64,000 bases of DNA, taken from assembly GCF_000244895.1 (NCBI RefSeq), contig NZ_CM001441.1:1-64000 (forward strand). Direction: 5' to 3'. The DNA is from Desulfosporosinus youngiae DSM 17734 (GTDB taxonomy: Bacteria; Bacillota; Desulfitobacteriia; Desulfitobacteriales; Desulfitobacteriaceae). Every line of letters begins with the position of its first letter. The stretch's first letter is position 1. The notes under the pieces were generated by a model that searched no databases, was not told where the DNA came from, and worked only from the letters and a program-made list of their open reading frames with translations. Below, piece by piece: positions 37,602 to 46,232 of this stretch. A program made the position numbers and the translations under genes.

Positions 37602-38351
37602 ATGACGGTCGAATTAAATATGCCGAAATCATGGAGGCAAGAAACAAAACCTCATAAGTTTTGCCCCGGTTGTGGTCATGGATTAGTCTTGAAAGGTCTT
37701 GGGCAAGCAATTGACGAACTTGGAATTCAAGACAAAGTAGTTTTTGGCTGCGATATTGGTTGTTCGCTCCTTACATGGGACTTCTTTAACTGTGATACCG
37801 TTCAAACCCATCATGGCCGGACAGGACCGGTTATTACCGGAATCAAACGTGCCCGCCCGGATCGGATCGGGATTGCCTATATGGGGGATGGCGGCGGTTA
37901 TGCCATTGGATCCCAGCACTTAGTTAATGCTGCTATGAGAAATGAACGAATTACCGTTATTGTCGTCAATAACGCTAACTATGGAATGACGGGCGGTCAA
38001 ATGGCACCGACCACATTGCCTGGCATGAAAACAGAGACATCTCCCTATGGGCGTGATATTGATAAAACCGGCTATCCAATGCAAGGACCGGAAATGGTGG
38101 CCGCCATAGTTCGTGAAGGGGCCTATGTCGCTCGTGGAACAATGGCTAATGTCCGTCAGCTTAAGACCTTCATTAAGCGTGCCCTGGAGAATCAAATAGC
38201 AGGCAATGGCTTCTCGTTCGTGGAGATTCTCTCCTCTTGTCCAACCAACTGGAGCACGAATGCTAAGGATACCTGGAATTTCGTAGAGCAGGAAATGCCT
38301 AAATTCTTTAAAGTCGGAGAACTTAAGGTTCCCACGAAGAAGGAGGAGTAG
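37602..38351 (+). CDS. korB: 2-oxoacid:ferredoxin oxidoreductase, beta subunit
   Basis: 249 residues. It binds thiamine diphosphate and an iron-sulfur cluster: FCPGCGHGLVLK, FGCDIGCSLLTW, and the diphosphate motif GDGGGYAIGSQHLVNAAMRN with NNANYGMTGGQ. GGGAGGAGG precedes the ATG. It is 24 bp downstream of korA. Confidence 0.94.
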   Translation: MTVELNMPKSWRQETKPHKFCPGCGHGLVLKGLGQAIDELGIQDKVVFGCDIGCSLLTWDFFNCDTVQTHHGRTGPVITGIKRARPDRIGIAYMGDGGGYAIGSQHLVNAAMRNERITVIVVNNANYGMTGGQMAPTTLPGMKTETSPYGRDIDKTGYPMQGPEMVAAIVREGAYVARGTMANVRQLKTFIKRALENQIAGNGFSFVEILSSCPTNWSTNAKDTWNFVEQEMPKFFKVGELKVPTKKEE

Positions 38352-38356
38352 GTAAC

Positions 38357-38932
38357 GTGGCAAAAGTCATTAAAATTGCTTTAGCAGGTGAAGGTGGTCA
38401 AGGGGTTCAATCCGTAGCCCAAATTATGACGAATGCTGCTAATGATGCAGGAAAAGAGGCTCTCTACATTCCTAACTTTGGAGTAGAGCAACGGGGTGGA
38501 GTTTCCATAGCATTTTGTCAGATCTCGGAGGATAAAATAGGTGCGCCAAAGTTCGAAAAAGGAGACATTGTCATTGCTTTAAGTGAGCGTGCTGTTGTTC
38601 GCTGTCAACAGTATGTCGGCCGGGAGACAATCTTTGTTTATGAGGCTTCCATTGAAGGGGCTGATGAATATCTGCCTCAGAATGCAAAGCGGGTTTTGGC
38701 AATTCCCGCTTTAAAAACAGCGAATGAAGAGCTTCATCCCCGGGTTTTTAATGTTATCATTTTAGGTGCTACCCTCAAGGCGACAGGTATCCTAAGCTTA
38801 GAAGATGCCCGAAAGGCATTAGAGTCAAAACTGGGGTATAAGTTTGAGCAAAATCCAAAGCTTCGGGAATTGAATTTCAAAGCACTCGAACGCGGTGCTG
38901 AGATTATCGAAGAACTCTTAGTAAGTAATTAA
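38357..38932 (+). CDS. korC: 2-oxoacid:ferredoxin oxidoreductase, gamma subunit
   Basis: 191 residues, starting with GTG. KIALAGEGGQGVQSVAQIM and NFGVEQRGGVS are the gamma-chain signatures (CoA-side domain). It starts 5 bp after the korB stop codon, with AGGAGGAG overlapping the end of korB. Confidence 0.94.
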   Translation: MAKVIKIALAGEGGQGVQSVAQIMTNAANDAGKEALYIPNFGVEQRGGVSIAFCQISEDKIGAPKFEKGDIVIALSERAVVRCQQYVGRETIFVYEASIEGADEYLPQNAKRVLAIPALKTANEELHPRVFNVIILGATLKATGILSLEDARKALESKLGYKFEQNPKLRELNFKALERGAEIIEELLVSN

Positions 38933-38975
38933 GATATTCCACCGCGAGATGCCACTGAGAAAGGAGGGACCTCCT

Positions 38976-39233
38976 GTGTCCTTAAAGGATAACGCCATCA
39001 CCATAGACGGACCAAAAGCCCAATGGACAATCTTCCCTCACCTCTGCAAAGGTTGTGGCTTATGCATCGAAAAATGCCCGGTCAAAACCTTGGAATGGTC
39101 AGATAAGCTAGGTGTCTATGGAACCCCTGCACCCCATGTGAAAGAAGAAATTCCTTGTATTGGTTGTAATATGTGTGAACTCGTATGCCCGGATGCTGCA
39201 ATTAAGGTTTATAAAAAAAGCGTTCGAAAATAG
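38976..39233 (+). CDS. korD: 2-oxoacid:ferredoxin oxidoreductase, delta (ferredoxin) subunit
   Basis: 85 residues with two 4Fe-4S motifs, CKGCGLCIEKCP and CIGCNMCELVCP. It passes electrons from the catalytic subunits to free ferredoxin. The GTG at 38976 has AAGGAGG nine bases upstream, better than the ATG at 38949, which precedes that site. It closes the operon and is followed by a terminator. Confidence 0.93.
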   Translation: MSLKDNAITIDGPKAQWTIFPHLCKGCGLCIEKCPVKTLEWSDKLGVYGTPAPHVKEEIPCIGCNMCELVCPDAAIKVYKKSVRK

Positions 39234-39259
39234 CGATAAGACGTTTGAATAGCTTACAG

Positions 39260-39292
39260 AAAGAGGACTACTATTCGAGATAGTCCTCTTTT
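39260..39292 (+). terminator. terminator of the kor operon
   Basis: Stem AAAGAGGACTA / TAGTCCTCTTT with a second small stem in the loop; T-rich tail. Confidence 0.8.
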
Positions 39293-39385
39293 ATGTTACC
39301 AAATGGATGCCATGATCGTTGGAACTCTTACGCAATTAATTTCTGGTCTTATAAATTAATCAAAATTAAAATTTGGAGAGTACAT

Positions 39386-40237
39386 ATGAACTCGGATTTT
39401 TGGACGAATACAATATGGTATGTAATATTAGGTCTTATAACGGTCTTAGAAATAGTTTATTTTATGTCTAAGTCAGAAAATCGCAGTCTTACATTGGCCT
39501 TTTACCTGACTATCTTGGGAATCACTCTTAACTTTGAAACTATAATTCTTATTTTTCTGGAAGGGTATACTTATTATCCAAAACTGCTTCAGAATCCGCC
39601 AATTCAATTTCATGATGTCCTTGCGGGCAATCTTTTTTCTCAGTTTTCTGTATCGGCGACTATAGTCTTGGCTACGGTTCTTAATTTAAGGTATTATTGG
39701 TATTTTATACTTGCCGGGATCTATGGACTTATTGAAACACTTTTTTTGGCACTAGGAATCTACAGCCATAATTGGTATCAAACATGGATGACCGTAGTTC
39801 TGCTGACCTTGTCGTTCTGGTTAGCTAAAATAATATACCTTAAGATTATTAAAGGCGTAAAGCCTATTTATTATTATGGATATATTTATTTGGGATTATT
39901 TCCGCTTGATAATATCACTCTAAATTGGGGTTTGATGTTAACAAGGCATATTGATTATAGTACAACTCTTTTTAGTGATCCCATTCACAGCCGGTTTTTT
40001 ATAGTATGGTTTCTATTCAACTTATTAGCCTTTTCTTGTATAGTGATTCATTTTTTAAGGCTGAATAAAATTTATAAGTTTTTGATGATTGCCATGCTGT
40101 ATTTTGTTTATTATATTGGGTATCGTTTAAATCTGATTTGGATCAAAGAAGGCTGGTTCCTATTGCTTTCAACGGCATCAATCCTTTGGATGTATTTATC
40201 GGTTGTCATCATGGATCAATTATATAAATCCAGGTAA
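39386..40237 (+). CDS. polytopic membrane protein
   Basis: 283 residues with about eight hydrophobic helices and many aromatic residues; no catalytic motif. It loosely resembles the CBO0543-type membrane proteins of spore-forming Firmicutes, but I am not sure. The ATG at 39386 (MNSDFWTNTIWYVILG) has GGAGAG upstream. It stands alone between the kor terminator and a second terminator. Sporulation use is a guess from the neighbouring germination genes. Confidence 0.75.
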   Translation: MNSDFWTNTIWYVILGLITVLEIVYFMSKSENRSLTLAFYLTILGITLNFETIILIFLEGYTYYPKLLQNPPIQFHDVLAGNLFSQFSVSATIVLATVLNLRYYWYFILAGIYGLIETLFLALGIYSHNWYQTWMTVVLLTLSFWLAKIIYLKIIKGVKPIYYYGYIYLGLFPLDNITLNWGLMLTRHIDYSTTLFSDPIHSRFFIVWFLFNLLAFSCIVIHFLRLNKIYKFLMIAMLYFVYYIGYRLNLIWIKEGWFLLLSTASILWMYLSVVIMDQLYKSR

Positions 40238-40324
40238 GCAGAGTATGGAGTCCCGCTTGTAAATGCGGGAAGCTTGAAGAGTAAATCCAATCGGATGGCA
40301 GAGTAAATCAAAAGGTTACAGGAT

Positions 40325-40368
40325 GACTCTTACCTTAGAATTAGTATAAGGTAAGAGTCTTATTTTTT
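40325..40368 (+). terminator. strong terminator
   Basis: Thirteen-bp perfect stem GACTCTTACCTTA / TAAGGTAAGAGTC, then TTATTTTTT. A second hairpin without a T-run (TCCCGC / GCGGGA, 40251-40270) lies just before it. Confidence 0.9.
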
Positions 40369-40511
40369 GAAAGTAATATCAGATAGGTATTTTTAAGATC
40401 AAAGAAGGTAGGGGCTGGGCTTTGAGGACTGCTGGCAATGGATCGATTGCCCTTACCGGAGAATAAACGACTCATAGTCGGACAAAATAAGTTAGATTGG
40501 AGGGAGACAAT

Positions 40512-42083
40512 ATGAAGCGTTGGATGAACATGTTCAAAGAGCTCACCGTACGTCCAAAGGGAGAACGTAAGATACGTAAATCCCCCTCGTATGCATTTGA
40601 CGAAGATCTGAATAAGCCTTTATCCGGACAAAAGGTAAAGGAAATTCTATCGAAAAGCAGCGATATGGTGTTCCGGGAGTTTTCCCTTCAAGGAAAAGAA
40701 CGAATTCCCTGTATGTTAGTAGTGGTTGATGGACTTATTAATAAAGAAATAATCAACGACTTTGTACTTAAGCCTCTTATGGGTGATTTGTCCAATAATC
40801 GGGAATTGTCCCAAGTAACCTTAGCCAATGTTGTCGATACAACAATGCAAAGCTTAATCCCAGGAATAGAACTAAGAAAAATATCTAAGATGAGTGAGGC
40901 CATAGATAGCATTTTATCCGGGGACTCCGTTATTTTTTTTGGAGACTTGACTGAGGCAGTTGTGATTGGTGCCAGGGGATGGCCGAATCGTGGTGTAAAT
41001 GAACCAATCGCCGAGTCGATTGTCAAAGGACCTCATGAGGGGTTTTCGGAAACTCTTCGTATTAATACCTCCCTTTTAAGACGCAAGATCAAACACCCCG
41101 CCTTAAGGATAATATCGTTGAAACTGGGCGACATGACAAATACGGAGCTTGTGGTTACGTATATTGAAAAAATAGCGAGTCCGGATATTATCTCCGAAGT
41201 CTTGATAAGATTAAGTAAAATCAAGATGGATAGTGTCATTGACGTTGGATATATTGAGGAAATGATTGAGGATAACCCCTATTCTCCCTTTCCGCAAATT
41301 GCTTATACCGAGCGGCCGGATGTTCTGGCAGGAAAGCTTTTGGAAGGAAAAGTGGGCATTATGCTTGATGGAACCCCCATAGTGCTATTGCTGCCCGCAG
41401 TCTTGACTCAGTTTTTAAGTGTCAATGAAGACTATTATCAAAGGGCCATGACGGCAATCCTTTCCCGCTTTGTGAGGTATGTAGGCGCATTTGTAGCTGT
41501 TGTAGCTCCGAGCACTTATATTGCAGTGACCACGTTTCACCAGGAAATTATACCCACAGATCTTCTGATGAGCATTGCGGCAGGGCGGGAAGGGGTACCT
41601 TTTCCGGCGTTATTAGAGGCGCTGACCATGACAATTGTTTTAGAAATATTGCAGGAAGCGGGGCTTCGTTTACCAAAGCCAATTGGGCAGACGATTGGAA
41701 TTGTCGGGGCACTTATTATCGGCGATGCAGCTGTGACCGCCGGTTTAGTCAGCCCGCTGATGGTTATCATTATTGGACTGACTGCCGTAGCCAGTTATGC
41801 TATTCCCTATTATGATTTGAGCCTTGCAGTTCGGCTGATTCGATTTCCGCTTATGATTTTGGCGGGTATTCTTGGCTTTTTTGGAGTGGCTGTGGGAATT
41901 TATGCTATCATTATCCATTTGCTGAGCCTTCGTTCTTTTGGGGTGCCTTACACTAGTCCTATAGCCCCGCTGCGTATCCGGGCCTTTCTGCAGGATACCT
42001 TCGTCCGGGCTCCATGGTGGGCGCTGAAGCGTCGTCCCCATCTGATCGACGTAAAAGAACCCCGGTCAAATGGAAAGAGGTAA
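40512..42083 (+). CDS. spore germinant receptor subunit A (GerA family)
   Basis: 523 residues. The first half is hydrophilic (NTD) with SKSSDMVFREFSLQGKERIP and GDSVIFFGDLTEAVVIGARGWPNRGVNEP. The second half has four to five membrane helices (LLLPAVLTQFLSVNEDYY, GLVSPLMVIIIGLTAVASYA, PLMILAGILGFFGVAVG). This is the standard GerAA/GerKA layout in the inner spore membrane. The ATG at 40512 has GGAGGG seven bases upstream. It opens an A-B-B-C operon. The germinant cannot be predicted. Confidence 0.95.
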   Translation: MKRWMNMFKELTVRPKGERKIRKSPSYAFDEDLNKPLSGQKVKEILSKSSDMVFREFSLQGKERIPCMLVVVDGLINKEIINDFVLKPLMGDLSNNRELSQVTLANVVDTTMQSLIPGIELRKISKMSEAIDSILSGDSVIFFGDLTEAVVIGARGWPNRGVNEPIAESIVKGPHEGFSETLRINTSLLRRKIKHPALRIISLKLGDMTNTELVVTYIEKIASPDIISEVLIRLSKIKMDSVIDVGYIEEMIEDNPYSPFPQIAYTERPDVLAGKLLEGKVGIMLDGTPIVLLLPAVLTQFLSVNEDYYQRAMTAILSRFVRYVGAFVAVVAPSTYIAVTTFHQEIIPTDLLMSIAAGREGVPFPALLEALTMTIVLEILQEAGLRLPKPIGQTIGIVGALIIGDAAVTAGLVSPLMVIIIGLTAVASYAIPYYDLSLAVRLIRFPLMILAGILGFFGVAVGIYAIIIHLLSLRSFGVPYTSPIAPLRIRAFLQDTFVRAPWWALKRRPHLIDVKEPRSNGKR

Positions 42084-42085
42084 CC

Positions 42086-43186
42086 ATGGAAAGAATTTCT
42101 CAACATCAATTTGTAACCTTAGGAGCGGCCGTACTTATGGGTACTACGTTTCTCCCGGTAGCATCAATAGTCACTTTAGCCGGCAGCCGGGATGGCTGGA
42201 TGAGTGTCTTACCTGGATTTGCAGTGGGAGTTCCTTACGGTCTTATGGTACTTTCCCTTTCGGAACAGTATCCGCGCCAAAATCTATTACAGATTTCGGA
42301 AATGCTCTTGGGTAAATGGATCGGAAAACTGGTAGGTTCCGTATTCATTTTAGTCACTGTTTATCTGGGAAGCTTGTTACTTGGGCAGGTGGGGGATGTT
42401 TATCAGGCATCGATTATGCCGTTAACCCCGCTCTGGCTGTTCTACCTGGGGGGCATTTTACTCGTTCTCCTTCTGATACAGTCCGGAATCGAAGTATTTG
42501 CTCGCTTTTCCGAACTGGTCTTTCCACTGATCGTAATTGCTTTACTTCAAAGTATAGTTTTCTCTATTCCTCGAATCGAGCGAGGGGAGCTTATGCCGAT
42601 TATGAGCGAGGGGGTTAAACCAATTTTTCTTGGAGCATTCAAGGTAATGCCCTTTGTAATGACTTATATGCTCTTCTTAGCCGTACTTATTGCTTTTGTG
42701 CCGGTTGGGAAGCGAGAGTTTGGTCAATTAAGGCGGGGGATTTGGAAAGTAGTTTTCATGGTGGGTATTCTCGACATGTTGGTTGTCTTAATCCAACTCC
42801 TTGTGTTTGGACCAACGGAAACCATTCGTTTGGTCTATGGGTTACTTGTCTTAGGGAAGATGGTGGAAATAAGCCGGACGGTTGCCGGAGTTGAATCCTT
42901 ATTTATGGGGGTTTGGTTTGGTGCCGCTGTAATAAAAATTGGGTCTCTCTTTTTCGCGGCGATTTGGGGTTTAGAAACTATTTTTGGCTTGAAGGGATCA
43001 AAATGGAGAGCAGTTATGTGTGTCGTATTTTTAGGAATAGCCTTCATGTATGAAAGAGGACCTTCTTTAATTATAGAAATTGGATTTGTCGACGAGTATC
43101 TGATAATGCCTTTTGTATCTGTTTGGATACCGGTTCTTTGGGGTGTGTCACGCTGGAAGAAAGCCCAATCAGGAGGGAAAGGGTAA
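42086..43186 (+). CDS. spore germination permease (GerAB type), first copy
   Basis: 366 residues, ten predicted membrane helices, amino-acid-permease-like fold of the B subunit that binds the germinant. It starts MERISQHQFVTLGAAVLMGT two bp after the A subunit. Signature stretches: EQYPRQNLLQISEMLLGKW and GIEVFARFSELVFPLIV. It is closely related to the next gene (both share MERIS-HQF, GIEVFARFSE, TIRLVYGLLVLGKMVE, SRTVAGVESLF), so the two arose by tandem duplication. Confidence 0.93.
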   Translation: MERISQHQFVTLGAAVLMGTTFLPVASIVTLAGSRDGWMSVLPGFAVGVPYGLMVLSLSEQYPRQNLLQISEMLLGKWIGKLVGSVFILVTVYLGSLLLGQVGDVYQASIMPLTPLWLFYLGGILLVLLLIQSGIEVFARFSELVFPLIVIALLQSIVFSIPRIERGELMPIMSEGVKPIFLGAFKVMPFVMTYMLFLAVLIAFVPVGKREFGQLRRGIWKVVFMVGILDMLVVLIQLLVFGPTETIRLVYGLLVLGKMVEISRTVAGVESLFMGVWFGAAVIKIGSLFFAAIWGLETIFGLKGSKWRAVMCVVFLGIAFMYERGPSLIIEIGFVDEYLIMPFVSVWIPVLWGVSRWKKAQSGGKG

Positions 43187-43188
43187 CA

Positions 43189-44280
43189 ATGGAAAGAATC
43201 TCGTCACATCAATTTATGATTACAGGGGCAGCGGTCCTTATGGGTACAACCTTTCTCCCCGCTGCATCCATCGTGACTAATGTTGCCGGCCGGGATAGCT
43301 GGATGAGTATTTTGCCTGGCATGGCTGTGGGAATTCCTTACGGCTTAATGGTAATTTTGCTTATGGAACAGTATCCGGGCCAAAATTTATTGCAGGTTAC
43401 TGAAATACTTTTTGGAAAATGGATTAGTAAAATCATCGGCATACTATATATTTCAATTACGGGTTATTTTGGAGGGTTGCTCTTGGCCCAAGTAGGGAAT
43501 ATTTATCAGTCTGTGATTATGCCACTTGTCCCTATTGGAATGTTCTATCTTGGAGGACTGCTGATCGTTTTTTACTTGGTTAGTTCGGGGATCGAAGTAT
43601 TTGCTCGTTTTTCAGAAGTGATTTTTCCACTGATTGTGGTCGCATTAATTTTGAATATTGTGCTCTCCATACCGCGCATTGAACCAGGAGAAGCGCTGCC
43701 TATTTTAGGTGAAGGAATAAAGCCGCTTTTTTTAGGGGGGTTTAAAGCAATGCCCTTTGCTATGGAATACATTCTTTTTGCAGCAGGAATTCTTACGTTT
43801 CTGCCTACCGGTAAGCAGGAACTTACACAATTGAAAAAAGGAGTTTGGCGGGCCGTTTTATTAGTAGGATTTCTAAATATGTTGGTCGTCTTAATCCAGA
43901 TGTTGGTATTTGGACCGCTGGAAACCATCCGTCTAGTCTACGGATTACTTGTCTTAGGAAAGATGGTGGAAGTAAGCCGCACGGTGGCCGGAGTTGAATC
44001 TTTATTTTTGGGAGCTTGGTTAGGGGCTTTGATTATAAAGATTAGCGCCTTCTTTTTTACAGTAACTTGGGGCTTGGAAACTGTCTTTAAGTTGAAAGGG
44101 TTAAAATGGAACCTCGCAGTGGGAGCCATATTTATGGGGATTGCTTTCAGGTTTGAAAAAGGACCTTCATTAGTTACGGAAATTGGACTTGTCGATGATT
44201 ATCTCATCTTACCGTTTGCATCCATTTGGATACTTGCCCTTTGGGGATTCTCACGCTGGAAGAAAGGAGCGGGTATTTAA
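43189..44280 (+). CDS. spore germination permease (GerAB type), second copy
   Basis: 363 residues, a paralogue of the gene just upstream. Differences cluster in some helices and loops (for example PGEALPILGEGIKP versus RGELMPIMSEGVKP), which could change the bound germinant. The ATG at 43189 lies 2 bp after the upstream stop codon, with GGAGGGAAAGGG before it. The stop codon overlaps the start of the next gene (TAATG). Two B genes in one operon are known in some receptors, but only one B is usual. Confidence 0.93.
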   Translation: MERISSHQFMITGAAVLMGTTFLPAASIVTNVAGRDSWMSILPGMAVGIPYGLMVILLMEQYPGQNLLQVTEILFGKWISKIIGILYISITGYFGGLLLAQVGNIYQSVIMPLVPIGMFYLGGLLIVFYLVSSGIEVFARFSEVIFPLIVVALILNIVLSIPRIEPGEALPILGEGIKPLFLGGFKAMPFAMEYILFAAGILTFLPTGKQELTQLKKGVWRAVLLVGFLNMLVVLIQMLVFGPLETIRLVYGLLVLGKMVEVSRTVAGVESLFLGAWLGALIIKISAFFFTVTWGLETVFKLKGLKWNLAVGAIFMGIAFRFEKGPSLVTEIGLVDDYLILPFASIWILALWGFSRWKKGAGI

Positions 44281-45503
44281 TGAAAAGAGGCAAAGGACGC
44301 AGGACAGGACTTATAGTGATCCTGATTACCGGCCTTTTGTTGTTGCCGGGGTGTTGGGGTAAGCGGGAAGTTGAGCAGTTGGCACCTTTATTAGCAGTAG
44401 GGTTTGATCTTGGGCAAGAACCGGATTCTTTTCTCATTACGGCACAATATGCAAGGGTAAAAAAAACTGGAGGAAATAGTGCAGAGATTATGGACCGGAC
44501 ATTTAGTGTGGAAGCTAAAAGTGCCAGGGATGCTTTTGATAAAATTGCCAAAGTTACCTATCGGACCCCTTTTATAGGTTCACTGAAGGTGATACTAATT
44601 GGCGAGAGTGTGGCAAAAAACGGAGGCTTTAATGATATATTGGATTTCACACAGCGCTTTTCTGAATTTCGCCGATCAATGTACTTAGTTTTAGTTAAAG
44701 GGAAAGCTCAGGATATTTTAAACTTAAAATTACGCGCGGGATTATTGCCTGGGATTGCTATTAAAAATAACATTGAAGGCGGAGATGAAATATCGAGTTT
44801 CCCAACGGTACGCTTGGGGCATTATCTTACCATTCAGGGCAGAAAAAGTACGGCGCCAATTTTTCCGGTCGTTGAAAGTGTAAAATCAGGAGAGGGCATT
44901 GAATATAGTGCAGAAGGCCAAGGTGAGGCCGGAGAGATGAGAATAGATGGCGCTGGGGTTATGAGCGGGGATCGCTTAGGGAGTTTTCTGACCGATCAAG
45001 AAACCAAAGGGTATATGTGGCTGGAGGATAATATTATAAATCGTTTAATAGACTCAGCGGATCTTGAAGAAAACGGTGTAAGGTTTGGAGGGCAAGTTAT
45101 AAAATCCAGTACAAAGTACAAAGTCAAAGCAAGCAACGAAAAAATGGAATTGCGGTACGAGATTAATGCAAGTGTTGCCATCGATGAAATTCTGGGATTA
45201 AAGAAACAACTATCGGGGCCGGAATGGGTAGAATTAGTCAAAGAGTCAGAAAGGAGCTTTGCCAGGGTTATTGAGCAAGAATGTGAGGCTGCGATTAAAA
45301 AGCAGCGAGAATTAGGGCTTGATTTTTTGGGCATAGGGCGGCATATTGAACAGAAAAATGCAGCCTATTGGAAGACAATTAAAGATCAATGGCAAGAGAT
45401 GATAGCGGATTTTCCAGTTGCTTTAGACATTAAAGTCACAGTTCATCATTCTGGAATGTCGAGCAGCAGCGCGACTAATTCTGCGGGAGAGGGGCAAGAC
45501 TAG
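44280..45503 (+). CDS. spore germinant receptor lipoprotein (GerAC type)
   Basis: 407 residues. It has a signal peptide ending in a lipobox, GLLLLPGCWGKREVEQ, so the mature protein is lipid-anchored at Cys25 or so. The N-terminal WGKREVEQLAPLLAVGFDL and later FTQRFSEFRRSMYLVLVKG are GerAC hallmarks. It completes the A-B-B-C receptor. Start overlaps the stop of the second permease by one base, implying coupled translation. The C-terminal tail is Ser-rich and low-complexity. Confidence 0.94.
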   Translation: MKRGKGRRTGLIVILITGLLLLPGCWGKREVEQLAPLLAVGFDLGQEPDSFLITAQYARVKKTGGNSAEIMDRTFSVEAKSARDAFDKIAKVTYRTPFIGSLKVILIGESVAKNGGFNDILDFTQRFSEFRRSMYLVLVKGKAQDILNLKLRAGLLPGIAIKNNIEGGDEISSFPTVRLGHYLTIQGRKSTAPIFPVVESVKSGEGIEYSAEGQGEAGEMRIDGAGVMSGDRLGSFLTDQETKGYMWLEDNIINRLIDSADLEENGVRFGGQVIKSSTKYKVKASNEKMELRYEINASVAIDEILGLKKQLSGPEWVELVKESERSFARVIEQECEAAIKKQRELGLDFLGIGRHIEQKNAAYWKTIKDQWQEMIADFPVALDIKVTVHHSGMSSSSATNSAGEGQD

Positions 45504-45541
45504 AGGTAGAAGTTAATTGCCCCTACAAGGAGGATCAAATT

Positions 45542-45775
45542 ATGATGGAGATCATTAAAGAGAAGGTTGAAGGCAAGATAAATACTTCACACGAAGGAAA
45601 GGTCCTTCCCGTGTGTTATCGTTGTGCACAGGTCCCGAAAAAGGGTCTGTATGATGGATTTAGAGTACAAGGGATGTTTTTCTGCTCAGATTGCCAAGAA
45701 GAGCTGTTTACAGCAGAGCAGGGTTCGCCGGAATATCAGGAATTTATGTTTTTAATTAAAGGAATTTTTTATTAG
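45542..45775 (+). CDS. sigma-G inhibitor Gin (CsfB family)
   Basis: 77 residues with two CxxC pairs (VCYRCAQVP and FFCSDCQEEL), the zinc site of the Gin/CsfB family. Gin keeps sigma-G inactive at the wrong time in Bacillus sporulation. AAGGAGG lies before the start; the second Met is an alternative start. In B. subtilis csfB also lies upstream of yaaO, which supports the call. The gene is followed by 900 bp of non-coding, structured DNA. Confidence 0.82.
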   Translation: MMEIIKEKVEGKINTSHEGKVLPVCYRCAQVPKKGLYDGFRVQGMFFCSDCQEELFTAEQGSPEYQEFMFLIKGIFY

Positions 45776-45839
45776 TTTTTACCCACTCTGAAAAAAGCCT
45801 CTTGGGTTAGACAGGAGGTCGGTTCTACTGCCTGGCTCT

Positions 45840-46060
45840 GGGGCGGAGCGCTTTTCAGCTTTGTTAACCCGTGCGAAGACGGTGTCTTCGGTCTGCACGC
45901 GTCTGCGAGTTCCGCCGCTGGCTCGCTGGACGGTTCGCGAGCGCGTCCGAACCTCTGGGTATTTCTGCATGTGAACCTGCGGCGCGCTACGGGGACGCGA
46001 ACCGTCTGCGCTCGCCTTAGCGCGGCTCCACTGACGCATCCGCTTAGCAGACAAGCGCTC
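45840..46060. other. GC-rich structured non-coding block
   Basis: No credible gene. Inverted repeats include an 11-bp perfect pair GACGGTTCGCG (45929-45939) / CGCGAACCGTC (45996-46006) and a 7-bp pair CGCGCTA (45983-45989) / TAGCGCG (46018-46024) that crosses it. As RNA the two would be a pseudoknot or alternatives to each other. It also holds copy B of the 21-bp palindrome. GC content is well above the flanking genes. It may be part of one large RNA with 46233-46415 or a decayed mobile element. Confidence 0.5.
45870..45890. repeat. 21-bp palindromic repeat, copy B
   Basis: CGTGCGAAGACGGTGTCTTCG; 20 of 21 positions match 28041-28061. Arms CGAAGAC / GTCTTCG. Confidence 0.6.
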
Positions 46061-46232
46061 CTTCAGCCAGTTTGTTGGGAATGTAAGCAGAACTTTGGGG
46101 GAGGCTGGTAAGGCTTCGTGGAATCTTTTTCATCTTCTGATGGTGCTGCGGCAGCAGCATAGGCGTCTACTCTGAAAAATTACAGACCAAAGACCCTAAA
46201 GACATGCAGAAAAATCCCTAGACCCGCAAGCA

